A stretch of 64,000 bases of DNA, taken from Rhyzopertha dominica. Its lineage: Eukaryota; Arthropoda; Insecta; Coleoptera; Bostrichidae. Shown here piece after piece: positions 22,280-33,479 of the stretch. How positions within the stretch are numbered: the stretch's first letter is position 1; every line of letters begins with the position of its first letter. Where the stretch lies: contig QCXZ01000003.1 in NCBI GenBank assembly GCA_025024175.1, positions 13,303,621 to 13,367,620 of the forward strand, written 5' to 3'. The notes under the pieces are model-generated. The model did no database searches, was not told where the DNA came from, and saw only the letters and a list, made by a program, of their open reading frames with translations. Position numbers and translations under genes: made by a program.

Positions 22280-22490
22280 TTAAGAATATAGTACTGCATA
22301 ATAGGAAAAGTGTTAAAATGACCTACATAAAACAAACATTTGATTTTTCTTTCAAAACATGCATTTTGTATATAATTTCAGCAACACTTTCAGTCTTACA
22401 AATGTTTTGTGTGCCTTATTTTTTAAGGTTTTCTGCAAAAAATAGCCCATTATGCTCAGATTAGGCGATCGAGGCGGGCAATGAACTGAA
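22280..22490 (-). pseudogene. DDE (Tc1/mariner-type) transposase scrap
   Basis: The minus strand reads PPRSPNLSIMGYFLQKTLKN and continues with a basic, V/L-rich helix. This corresponds to the PPRSPDLTPLDFFLWGYLK block around the third catalytic residue in arthropod DDE_3 transposases. The acidic residue itself appears changed, since IMGYF stands where PLDFF is expected. Only about 60 codons are recognisable; the rest of the gene cannot be traced to the right. Confidence 0.5.
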
Positions 22491-22499
22491 CCGTTAATA

Positions 22500-24195
22500 C
22501 CAATTCATCTCTATTTAAATATTAAACTAAAAATACGTACACTGTCAAAAATATTAAGCAAAGTTGCATTTTCCTGCACAATCGCATTTGCAGTAGACTA
22601 TTCATCCAACAAAATTCAAAATGGTAGTTGTCAAAGTATTTAAATAGTTTTTGCAATTAACGTTTACTCAAATCTAATTTGACCAATAATTGTTGACCCA
22701 AAATACGGGTTGATACATTAGTGGTCGATCTTGACTTGGGTTTTTAGCAGCGCAAATATGCTCGTTCATTCTGTTAAATATGACGCAGTTTGTCTCATCG
22801 GACTACAAAATCGAAGATAAGAAGTTTTCTTCTAGGATGTTTTTAAGTCTGCGGCATTTAGAAGTTGACTTGAATGATTTAATGTATTTTTATAAGTATT
22901 TTCCAAATCCTGGCTCACGTAATGCAAAGCTAATTATAATGTATAATGAAAACCGTGTCAACTTAGAAAATGTACCATGTATAAAAATCTTTTGTTCTTT
23001 CCCCAATGAGCAAGTTTTTCCCGATTTATGAAAATTAGTTTTTTTTATGCAGTTGTCATCTTTTGACATATATCAAAATATCACTCAACAGCCAAATCGG
23101 CATCAAGATTATACAGTACACTTTCATCTTGTCTGCATGCTCTTTATAGTATATGCACATCTTCTCGCTATTTTGTTAACTGTCAAAATGAGTTACCAAT
23201 CTTAATTATTCCACCGCTATATTCGCCTTAGTTAGGTAACGAAATGTATCTATATAGCACAATTGTTCTAAAACAGATTTCAGTTGTACACTTAGGTAAT
23301 GTTGTATTTTTCTAAAGCGGTGCCCATAAAAAACAAAGTTGAGGATGGTTCACTGCCGAAACAACAAAGTAAATTTATGTTGGAACAATTTTTATAATTA
23401 GTAAACTAGTTGAGCCATCTCAGACTTCTTTTCTAAGGAACACTATAATGCTCAGCTATATCTTTTTTTGAATCTTTTCCTCTATCTCTTACTTTTTACG
23501 AAATACCTATGTAGCGGACCGAAACTGAGACATCGTGTATTTTTCGCCAAAATTATAACACAACTGAATTTCCACATTCGTTCGTATACAAATATAATAA
23601 GACTTTGACGTAATAAACCTTACAATAGAGGATTTTACATAAATTTGAAATAAACTTCTGTACGGTAAAGAGATACAGTCTCCTAACAGATTGCTGCGGG
23701 AAAAAGGATCAACCTGTTGTAAATGTAGAAAACAGTAGAAGAATATTGAATGAATTAAATGTGTGAGAGCCGGGACTCACGATTATCATGTGTAAACATC
23801 TTCGTGACTGAAAGCTATAGAAAGCAACGCTTGACGCTTTTTGTTCACCTGAATGTCGTTGTCTTGTATTCAGAAAATAACCTGCTAGAAAGCAAGTACA
23901 TTAAACGTAAAGAGAACGAATGCAAAAGATAAATACACGCTCATTCAGATTCCGCAGTTTCTTGAAAAATACATAACATGTGTACCATAGGCATACCACA
24001 AAATCTGTCTCGTTTGGTATGCAGCGGACAAACACACGCTTATTAAAATCCAGTGGTTCCCGGTTGGTACATCGCAGTGCGTGATCAAGTGGCAGTGTAT
24101 CGACTGGACGACCCTACGGTCGCACTATCGTGTAGATGTTCCGAAGCATCGAAATTTGATTTTACTCTATCCAAGCTATAGATAATGCTTGGCGA
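22500..24195. other. Gene-free stretch
   Basis: An 83-codon plus-strand ORF at 22780-23031 is open but matches nothing I know, and its composition is ordinary. Not called as a gene. Confidence 0.35.
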
Positions 24196-24199
24196 CTCT

Positions 24200-25641
24200 A
24201 CTAAAATTTCAAGAAAGTTGTAGATAATATATGACTGTCAGCAAATTTTGGCAAAGCGAAAGTGTAACCGGTGCTGTCGAAGTTTTTCGGTCTATAAAGT
24301 CCTATATGCTTTTCCACTGTTTCTAATAAACTTTGTACGATTTCTCTTCCATTCTGCTGGATTAGTTTTTCTTTTTCTAGCTGTTTTTTTCTTGATAGTA
24401 TCATCTGCTTCGTTTTGAAGCAACTCTACCATAAGACGTATTCCGTGAATATCCGCCGAACCACTCGACGATCCATCGCTTGCATAATTATGATCTTTCA
24501 TTGAATCATCTGAAGAAAACGGATTCTCTTCTGAACGACTTTCACAATCTGATACAGGAAGATCCAGATTCTCATTCTCATTCATCATTCTCAACTACTA
24601 CTTCTGTTGCAAACATATCATTTATAATCCTGCCTCTATTTTCTTCTTGTTCTTGAATATTTTCTTCATGTTCTTGGATATTTTCTTCAGCCTCATTCCC
24701 ATCTACTTCCTTTAACGGCACCTTGCTAGTAGATTTATTTTTCATCTGAGTTTCAGTGATTGTGTTAATAGGAATAGAAGATGAAGATATCACGTCTTTG
24801 GTCTTCTGTCCAATTCCAAATTCTAATCTTGTGCCTAAAACTTCTACTTATCTTTTAACTGAACACACCTTATAGGATTTTATGTAACCGTGTATTGCAA
24901 GTAAATACTAAAAAGTCTTTTTTCATTGTTCAGAAAACGTCACATACTTTAATTCTCATTTTTTTACGTGCCATTTTACTTTTCGTACCTTAACTAATAC
25001 CCGGTACTACTTCCTTTCTTGCGGAAACAACTACTTTAAAAAAAAAACGGGTGTTTGCACTGCTGAGTCCTATTTTACGACGCGAAGTGTTCTTCGTCTA
25101 TTGTATAGTGTGGCATGCTCATTTCCTAATTCCTACACGTAGCAATTCAGTCAACTTTTTGCCCTTCTTCTCAAAGTACCTTGCCTACATCGCTTGGAAA
25201 ATTTGAATTACGCGTACGAGAGGAGCACGCGACATCAAGCAACAAACGAAGAACACCACATGTAGTAAAATAGTTCCAAATGTAAACGTCGGTTTTTCGA
25301 AAAGTAGTCCTTTCCGCAACCTAAAATTAGTTATGTGTGACGTAAATATGTTAGTTAAAAGCAATTTCCGGAAGTTGGGTTAAAATTTTGAAATATCGTT
25401 TTCTGAACAATTACCAAGTTTTTATAAACCTTCAAAATTAGGACTGAAGTCAGCTTTGGATGCAGATGTTCCAAATACTGGCAATGTCTTCGCTCTCCAT
25501 TTGGAACTNATCTCGTTCTCTTTCAATCTGCAATAATTTGCCCTTTGGTGTATTACTTGTACATAAATAAATTAAAGTGACATATCTAATTCCCACAAAA
25601 TTGAGCATCTTTTGTGACCGGGAACTGATGTTAGGATCCAT
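24200..25641 (-). pseudogene. Decayed multi-exon gene remnant, acidic then basic N-terminal region (transposon-derived?)
   Basis: Read leftwards: a start-like MDPNISSRSQKMLNFV at 25641; a second segment after TTATTGCAG near 25540 whose one open frame reads KTLPVFGTSASKADFSPN and ends at a GGTTTAT donor; a long acidic region 24793-24578 with a repeated EENIQEHEENIQEQEEN; then, after a frame change, 24594-24292 with PVSDCESRSEENPFSSDD and RKRKTNPAEWKRNRTK followed by RNSGKAY. The K/R-x-NP-x-EWK-x-N motif followed by G-x-x-Y is a signature I associate with a large insect family of transposon-derived proteins, where a Cys-rich domain follows. That domain is not found here. The intron between about 24840 and 25440 is inferred. 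Broken by at least one frameshift. Confidence 0.4.
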
Positions 25642-25684
25642 TTTTATTACTATTTTACTATTTACTAGCTATGAAACTACACGT

Positions 25685-26060
25685 ACCTATAATGGCACAA
25701 CATTAACATCCCAGGATTTTCTCTACAATAGTGACACAACCGCAAATGTGCCACAATTACACCTTCACTATTTACAAATCCAACAAATAATAGTTGAATG
25801 TGCCGTTATTGCACTAACCTTCAGAGCTTCAGTCCTTTCACACCAAAAGTTTGCGGAATTCTAACACACTTGTGCCACTATTTGAAACTTGTTGCAATCA
25901 GAGAACTGTCAAATGCAATAGTGACACTAGTGCCATCTAGCAGAACTTATAGCAATTAACTTTGTGCCGTTATTGTATCATTATGGAACATATAAATTCT
26001 AGTAGTTTGGGGTGTTTAACTCAATTTCAATTTTTTTTTAGTTGTGCCATTATTGCAGCC
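25685..26060. repeat. Cluster of GTGCC(A/G)TTATTG-like words
   Basis: The word GTGCCRTTATTG occurs at about 25801, 25963 and 26044, with an inverted partial copy near 25690. Shorter relatives (AATAGTGACAC, GTGCCACTATT, GTGCCACAATT) occur between them. Spacing is irregular. It could be the remains of a short tandem or palindromic repeat. A 95-codon ORF overlaps but is not supported as a gene. Confidence 0.4.
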
Positions 26061-26303
26061 GGCGAGCGATATTATATTATAGATTACCATGGACAAATAA
26101 ACAGGGCGAACTTTGAAAGTTGTTGCCAAATTTATTCTTCAGTTCAGTTATAGTGTTTGAAAATGCACCTTGAACATAAAATTCCAACGAAGTATCGATC
26201 AAACCAATTATGTTCTCGTCGCTTCAAAAGAAAAACTTGGTACAAATATCAGACGATAAACTGATGGACAAGTCATAATACTCTTTCTATTACAAATATA
26301 AAT

Positions 26304-26706
26304 TGTTGGGTTGTGGTAGAGCTAGCACCTACAGATTAGGCAACCACGCCTTGCCTCAGTCCTCTATGTTCTCGAAGCTTCCATGCTAGAGAGGGAGATG
26401 GCTCTGGAAAAATTCGAGCGCTTTCGACGGTTGGTATAAGGCCCGACGAGCAACGCGCGGAGGTGAAATCTGATGTGAAAAGCGGTGAAGCAGGCGAACA
26501 AAGCGACCCAAGAGCTTTACAGTGTTTTAGAATACTGTGGTGAAGTTTAGTGTTCTGAATTAACCACTAATTGAATTAGTACTATTAATATAGCAGTTTA
26601 TTAAACTAGTAGTGTTATATTTTAGTGTATTTCGATACTAGTGCGTAAATAAAGGATTGAAGTAAGAAATCCGAATTTTTTGAAACCGTACCCTTAGCGG
26701 TATACA
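26304..26706 (+). mobile_element. Candidate solo LTR
   Basis: Starts TGTTGGGTTGTGG and ends GGTATACA, so it has TG...CA termini. It is about 403 bp, has a poly(A) signal AATAAA near 26648, and is less AT-rich than its surroundings. Flanks TAAAT and TAAAA match at 4 of 5 positions, a possible target duplication. No second copy or internal region is in the window, so this is a structural guess. Confidence 0.4.
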
Positions 26707-27785
26707 TAAAACCAAAAAGTATTCCCCCTACCTATATTTGTTCATTATACAGATTAAGTTGAATTAAACCTAGCTTCTATGGAAATGAATACAAAACGGA
26801 TATTACTGCACCGTGCCCGCTGCTTTTGTCTTGGAGCGTAAATACGCTCTATTACCGGTGTGTATGAATCAAGTCGTTTTGGGTCTGGAGCGTCTTGTTG
26901 GGGAGGGATCAGTGAACGAAGTAATTAATTCAGCCCACTGTGACATAAAACAGACGCGGTGCGTCGACTTGTATAAATAAAGACGACTGTTTAACGTTTT
27001 GTAATTGAAAGGTGGCACAGGCTGGAACGAAATTGTTTCCAAGAGGGTTAAATTTATTTTCACGGGCGTACCATTCTGCACGAACAAACGCACTTTCACG
27101 AACACATTAGCAGCGTGACGTTACAATTCGCAATTCAAAATTGGCCTCAAATGGTAGTCCACTGTCTACTCAATTAAGTATGTAGGACACTAGCATAGTT
27201 AAACCGGCGAGTTTACCTAAACTGTTTGGACAATTTATCAGTAAAATTGATCTTTGATTTATCGAGATGAGCAAGTTTCTTTTTGCATCAAAACTTACAC
27301 GTTCATTTATTGTGGATAAACCAATTTTTAATTCACCTACTTTTAATTATTCTGTCCGTATTTTAAGCATAGTTTCTGACCAGACTTCAAACATTTAAAA
27401 AAGGAAACAGACCAAAATTATTTTAAGACAATAATTTTCATTACATGTTCACAGAATAAAATTACTGTGAAATACAGATCGTTTGAAATAGATCAAGTAG
27501 CTAACCAATAAGCATCACACTAGTCATTACGTCAGTCAACGCGAGCGTTTAAAATAGTACGAACTTTGGCAATTTTTTAAACATATACGTAATCCGGCCG
27601 ATGTAAAAGGAAATAAAAAAATTCGAGTCAACTAATTTTCACTTAGTTTATGAAACTGGCAATGAAAAAATATGTGTAACAACTGGATCGCCAGCATACA
27701 CACATTGGGGGGGGGGGGTGGGTAGGACAAACCACAATTCATGATCGAGATCATTTCATTGTCTTCATTGCACAATGAAACAGAA
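26707..27785. other. Gene-free stretch
   Basis: A G run of about 10 is near 27712. Minus-strand ORF 26869-27105 is open, but its composition and motifs suggest nothing. No repeat recognised. Confidence 0.4.
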
Positions 27786-27789
27786 CATG

Positions 27790-28060
27790 CAGTACTTCAT
27801 GAATAAACACCTGCTGCAGACAACTTCTTGAAGGGTGATTTCTGACCATATTGTTCGAAGAAGGTTATATACATGAATGCAGCTTGAGGGCTAAGAGGCG
27901 CACTACACACCCATGGCTCACGAAAGGATGTCGTTTGGTTTTAGAATATCAGCAATTGGAATTTTGCGAATTGGAGACATTGTCTTTTTTCCTCAACAAG
28001 TCGAATATCGTTTGTATGCATGCGTTGGTCGAGAATTGATGTGGAGAGAACTAGGACAAT
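27790..28060 (+). pseudogene. Tc1-like transposase fragment
   Basis: The frame 27851-28039 reads FEEGYIHECSLRAKRRTTHPWLTKG and then ELETLSFFLNKSNI. These are the Tc1 family's LREAGLxARR...PxLTxxHRxxRLxFAxxH and the following WxxVLFSDES-R block. The catalytic DES is replaced (LNKS), so the protein is dead. Upstream, another frame reads SDHIVRRRL, the equivalent of the T(V/I)RRRL motif. About 80 codons of an original ~340 are recognisable. Confidence 0.55.
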
Positions 28061-28079
28061 AATATCTTTTAACATGTAT

Positions 28080-29539
28080 GAACTGCGGTTATTTCACAAT
28101 AAAATATTCAGCAATGGGCATAGTATGCACTTCAGTTCTTGATCAGTGTATATGCATGTCAAATGCCTACTAGTTGCTTCAATTAAAATTTGCACCCCTT
28201 AAAATCTCCGATTTTGTTCATGTTTGGAGAAAATGCTCAAATAGATCAATTTTAACTAGAAGGGGGGCCAAATTTCATCTAGGTCTTAAAATCATTTGTT
28301 CATTTTGCTTAGCACCCAGAGCCACCCCTTGAAAACGTTAAATTGCAAAAGAGGTCTAGTGACACATCATTTTGAAGCGATTTCATTGTCCATGCAACTA
28401 CGCTTTCTTCACATTTCAAAGATCCTTTTGAGGAAAAAAATATACAGAACAAAGAAATGAATTAGTAAAGCTCTAAAATAACACCTATAGCAGTGTGACT
28501 GTTAGAGATTCTGTTACAAACAAAAAACATGACGTTATTCAAGTGGCTGTTCTTGGTCAGCTGACTATGGAAAACAGGCAGTATGTGAGTAAAATTGTTG
28601 AAAAATCTTGTGTCTCACGAAGTACCATCGGATGTCAAAAGCTATAAAAACTTTTCCAATAATTAAAAGCTTACAGTTTTGCTGATTTTACTGAACGTTT
28701 GAGTAATGATCCAAGCTTACTTTACCTTACAACATTTGTTTCTCTGAAGATAGCGCGTGTATGTTGACTGGCGAAGTGAAAAGGCATTAGTGTCGTTGCT
28801 AAGGTGTTACCACCCCACACATTTTCACTGAATGCCACTCGCAGGGAGATCAAAAATTTGGGTGGACATTCTGGTCGCTCGTATTAACGGTTCTTTTTTA
28901 TGGCAATTTGACTGGTGATAATTATTTGTAGACCTCATTGTCGGCTTAATCATTCCATCGCTAAAAGAAAACTCAAATCTGCACAATACCAAATTTTCTT
29001 TCAATAGGTAGGAGAGGTCGCATCGCATAACCGACTAGAGGTCATTTAAATTTTAAAATCTCAAAGTTTATGCCACACAAACAATCTTTTGCAAATTGAT
29101 TGTATACTATTCCATGGAAGTTGGAAGTGGACATTTTAGTAGAAGATTCGTTAAATTGGAATGTGTTTCAATAACAATTTTTGTTTTCTCTCACAGTAAT
29201 CTAGGCAGTTTTCAAAAAAGGATTGTTTAAATTTGGAAAAAAGTATGGTTGCTAATAAAGGAAATCGACCCGTCTCATGACTCGGTGAGCTACTGGGATG
29301 CAGACAAAAAACTTTGAAATGAAGATAACATTTGATCCACCATTACGTTGAAATTGTTTCTTTCGGCATTTTTTTAAATTTGGATAAAATCGGAAAATCT
29401 TAGGGGATGCAAATTTTGGTTGGGATACCTTGCAGTAAAACTAATCTTATGTATGAAGACTATATCTGTTATTACAGATCGTTTGATTTGTGTGTGTTCA
29501 GAGTTTGATTTAACATAACGCTGAACTAAATAACAAGGG
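28080..29539. other. Gene-free stretch with possible Tc1-like helix-turn-helix scrap
   Basis: Near 28530-28640 one frame reads VIQVAVLGQLTMENRQYVSKIVE and VSRSTI, reminiscent of the N-terminal helix-turn-helix of Tc1-like transposases. It is too short and isolated for a call. The rest shows nothing. Confidence 0.3.
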
Positions 29540-29628
29540 CATGTGTATGTTGCTTGCATTAGAATAATCCGAGAACAGCTGTTTCGATCTCTTCATCTCA
29601 GCTGTAATCCCAGTGTAAACAACACATG
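29540..29628 (-). ncRNA. Degenerate hammerhead-type palindrome, third copy
   Basis: The flanks (CATGTGTATGTTGCTTGCATT on one side and an inverted GTGTAAACAACACATG on the other) match the ends of the two palindromes at 53984-54073 and 54181-54270. In the middle the minus strand has GCTGAGATGA...GATCGAAAC, where the CUGANGA core is disturbed by two bases. It is related by descent but probably inactive. Confidence 0.45.
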
Positions 29629-30685
29629 CACGCTGACATATCACCGAAGTATTTAGTTTCCACTAACAGTTCATTTTATTTACAATTGTTTTGGAAATAA
29701 TGATTTACAATTTCCACAGACAATATTTTCTATATCATCTACTCGTATGTAATTTTTCATGAAAATTGCACTCTTCTAACTTCAGATTAAATAAAACGTG
29801 CGCGATACCTCATCGTTCCCCACATTGATCAGTTTGCTTTTCAAATTACGTCTTTGCTTCGGCAAACAACGTTCCGAAAATAATCGATTACCATTGAACT
29901 GCGGCTGCTATAAATATCAACTTAATGCCACTGTAACAATCATACGAGTGTATCATTACTACCCACTCTCATCCATCATCCCTTTATATTAGCGGCAATC
30001 GAAAGAGGGCGGACAAAGAAATNTCATTTGTTAGGGACCGGCGAAGAGAATTCTATCGTCTACTTATTAGGCTAGACATGGAACGTGGAGCACCACAACG
30101 CGAGGAAATTTGCTAGTAGATGTGCTAATTTCAAGGTTCAAGCGTGCCCGAGTAAGAAATGAAATTCATAAAGCATTTTTGTACATACATGTACCTGCCG
30201 TGGACTTTGAAAATGAAACGATTTAGAACATGAGTTAATTTAATTCCTAGTGGTACAACTATTACCCGAACAAATATTGTTGCATCGTAATAGCGCTTTG
30301 CTGTAGTAAAGAACATTACAAATTTTAGAAGTTTTGCTGCGAACCCAGAACCCAATCCCAAACGGTACAACCATAAAGCAAGTAGCTCTTTGACAAATAT
30401 AGGTACAAACGAATAGGTAGGTAATTACCGCTATCATCAATAAAAAAGTATAGATGGATCAACTTACCAATTCCTACTAATATTATACTGCATTAATTAG
30501 GTTTTTTAGAATATGTGACTTTCGAAGTGACGGTCGAGGGGCATACGTAAAAACAATGCAGCTTCTAACGTTCTGTCGTAGGAACCCCAGTACTTAATAC
30601 TACGGATAGCTCCACTTAAAAAGATAACAAACTTTGCCATCTGTCGCGCTACAAAATGGCCATCTCTTAGAAAGAGGACAATAGA
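29629..30685. other. Gene-free stretch
   Basis: No supported coding or repeat signal. Several overlapping minus-strand ORFs around 30130-30700 look like chance open frames. Confidence 0.35.
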
Positions 30686-30689
30686 GGTG

Positions 30690-31020
30690 TTAAATGACAC
30701 CGGTAGATGGCAGCAACTTAGAAGTGTAAGATTATTACATTTTTTATCGTCTGAAATGGGATGTCCTTGCCACTCGTCTACCAGATGGTCGTTTGGGGTC
30801 TTGTTAACCGCGCTGTATCAATTTCTGAACCGGACAAACTACGCATCAGTCTGGCCAACAACGGGCATAATAATAACCGTGAGATACAATTTGCAATTAA
30901 TCGCAATCTTTACCTAAAATCCAAACTAACTCTCAAACCCCCAAATTATAGATTGACTGATTTACTTCCATATGTTCAAGGTGTCACAGACAGATGTTAC
31001 GTTTCTAAACGACACTNGTA
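30690..31020 (+). pseudogene. PLE protein fragment (region between RT and endonuclease)
   Basis: The frame 30761-31021 reads NNGHNNNREIQFAINRN and then PPNYRLTDLLPYVQGVTDR. The LPYVxGVTDR motif, preceded by a segment of I-x-x-A-I-x-R type, is highly characteristic of the linker between RT and GIY-YIG domains of Penelope-like elements. The frame ends in an N base and a closed frame. The matching endonuclease lies 1.8 kb downstream on the same strand. Confidence 0.65.
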
Positions 31021-31024
31021 AACC

Positions 31025-32800
31025 AAATAATCAAAACATTTACCTTATAGGTAACAAGAATAAGAGTGCTTCGGCTAACTCAGAGGAGTTAGGGTTGAGT
31101 AAACAAATTGAAGAGAAATACTAAATTATCTGAAAAGAAAATTATGTATAAATGGGCGCCAGACAGTCCTACCCTGCACTCAACGTATTATTTGCTTCAG
31201 ACTGTCACAAAGCAAAATTGAAGGCAAAGATTATAATGTTTTGATCACTGAAATTACAATGCACTAATTAAAAGAAAAAACTGAATACCTTAGAACTCTT
31301 TGTTTATTAAAATAAATTCATAGCAAAAGAAATGCAATATAATAAGTTGTAATAAACTCTAAACCGAAACCAGAGTAAAATGTAGCTATCTCTAGAATCG
31401 AATTTCAATAATAATTCAATATAAAGACCAAACTTAGGTTTGATTGCGCAATAGCTCGCTTACACAACATAAATACACTTCAAATTAATTCTAAAACAAC
31501 TTTCAACAATTAAGAACCGCTAATCATTCAATTATGGTTAAATTCTTTACATATTTGATTAACCAATATGCTTTATAGTAGTATGCTTTATATTTAAAAG
31601 AAACTGCCATATCACTCCAAAAAAAAAGATGAATGATTGTACGAATAAGTATAGCAAGACTGTAAATTAAGGCTACACGAAGTTAATGTAGTAAATAAAC
31701 TCTAACAAGAAAAATATTAAAGTAGTAATACTTAAGAGAAGATAAGTTCAAAGAAACTACGATCGTTAACATACAATACAAAATTAGTTGATGGATATAT
31801 CAGTCGTGTTTTAGTGAGCAAGATTATTTCGTGTACGACCCACAATGTACGGAGTATAAACTTGTCCAGCACTAGCAACTAGCACCGACTAAAAAGAGCG
31901 ATAAGGAATAACAAAATGACTGCTAGCCGTTTTTGTAATAAGATTCAACACCGGCACAAATGTATTATGTACTTTTCTGCCGTAAATGTCTTATACTGTA
32001 GGCACTTATCACTTAATCTAGCAGGCAGCCCTGGTGGTGCCCTTGTACGCGTCTTCTCTACGACTTGATTCCACATCAGCCAAGAGCAGAGGCATACATC
32101 CAGCCACAATTTCCTCCAGTAATGATGTATGAACCCAACAATCTCCTCCGGAAACAATGTATTACCACGGCGAAGAAATATCCAAAAGAAACTGCTCAAT
32201 TTGTTAAGGTGATGCAATCGCCTCACAATCCGTATGCAAGTAAAACGGCGCGGCGGTTGAAAGAAAAGGTCTATTGCATAAACAAAGAAACAATAAATAC
32301 CAGACAGACGCAAACGACGCATCAAAAGGCCTACCTTTTCTTTACCGGATGATCGAGGGTGGTTGGTGAAAAACTATGCACATGTAGTCGCGAGGTGATA
32401 TAATCCCGCTATGCGGTTAGATAAGCGCTCCCAAAGAATCCAAATATATTCACACTAATCAAAAATCGAGCACTTACTGAAAATTCAGATCACCCGAATT
32501 ACTCCGGCTAAGCCGATATGCCAAATTGGACGAATATTTCAAATGACTGTTCACCTCTGCATGTGCGATCGAAAGTGAAGTATTTTCCGCCCGATAAAAA
32601 TGGAATTTAGAAAAAAAAACGCGCCGCAAGAAATGGTAAAAGGCTGCTGGGCAGAAAATAGGCCACAAGGTGGCAACCAACTATAATGTAGAACAACAAT
32701 GTTAATTGATGACGCATTGCACCCCTAACGTTAAATATCAGCGAAAAATTTAATTGTTATACAGAATTGGCAAGATCCTTAAGAAAGAACTCATCCGTAC
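31025..32800. other. Unassigned insert between PLE parts
   Basis: About 1.8 kb separates the PLE linker from the PLE endonuclease. It includes a 95-codon plus-strand ORF (32065-32352) and an opposing 126-codon ORF in less AT-rich sequence. I recognise neither. It may be an insertion into the PLE, or the two PLE parts may come from different copies. Confidence 0.35.
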
Positions 32801-32822
32801 TATCTTCTAGCCCCCTTCGAAA

Positions 32823-33341
32823 ATGTCATCTCCGAAGGACAAAATAAATCCTCTATCTTCTAGAGGTATTTACAGCATCCCTTGTTCGTGCGGTGCCGTA
32901 TATATAGGCGAAACAGGTAAATCGATCAAAACCAGGTTTAATGAACATAAACGCTACATTAAATCAGGTCTCTTCATCTACTCAGCAGTAGCTGAACATC
33001 AACATCAAACGGGGCACAATATTTTGTTTGACAATGTGTCAGTTCTAGCGAAAGTCCCCTCTTTCACAACCCGAGAAGTCATAGAAATTTCCAAATATCC
33101 CAATAATCTAAACCGCGAAGACGGTTTTCATCTCTACCATTTGGTACCCAATCACCCGACGGCCATCCTCACCTTCACAATCTCCCACCTATGCCGTCCA
33201 AGCATCCTCACCCCCCTCGTAGCGCCAGGTAAAACGATATCTATTATTTGCTGTTTCTTCCTTGGGATTTGGTTCATTTCGGACGTGTTTTTCGCGTCAG
33301 GTTTGCACCATATTCCATACACCTTATTCCTGTCCTGGTGA
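32823..33341 (+). pseudogene. PLE GIY-YIG endonuclease domain
   Basis: Residues 15-110 of this 172-codon frame form a good Penelope-type GIY-YIG nuclease: GIYSIPCSCGAVYIGETG (GIY and YIG halves, with the C-x-C typical of PLEs), RFNEHKRYI, then AVAEHQHQTGHNILFD, then REVIEISKYPNNLNREDGF. The Tyr pair, the Arg of the RFNEH helix and the Glu of the REVIEI block are positioned as in the family. The C-terminal part after about residue 112 is 3' untranslated sequence. The true N-terminus lies upstream in another frame, so the ATG is only the first in-frame Met. In intact elements this domain cuts target DNA. Confidence 0.75.
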
Positions 33342-33381
33342 TGCCCCTTACAAGTGCGGGCGAAACGTCGACCTTATTCCT
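33320..33381 (+). ncRNA. PLE hammerhead ribozyme motif
   Basis: CTGGTGA at 33335-33341 stands for the CUGAUGA core with A6 changed to G. It is followed by stem II (GCCC paired with GGGC around an 11-base loop), GAAA at 33362-33365, minimal stem III with CGTC, and stem I GTC/GAC. Its position just after the endonuclease reading frame is where PLEs carry hammerheads. The A6G change would be expected to harm cleavage. An 11-base direct repeat, ACCTTATTCCT, flanks it (33321 and 33371). Confidence 0.6.
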
Positions 33382-33479
33382 AGATCTAACCCCAAAAGAC
33401 TAAGATTTCAATCTAACTCTGGCAGCGAAAGCCTACGTTCTTACATTGCTTTCATTGATGTAATGTCATAAATATTCAG

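Noticed and set aside
22780..23031. Gene on the plus strand
   Set aside because: An 83-codon open frame without motif, splice partners or codon pattern; expected by chance in AT-rich DNA.
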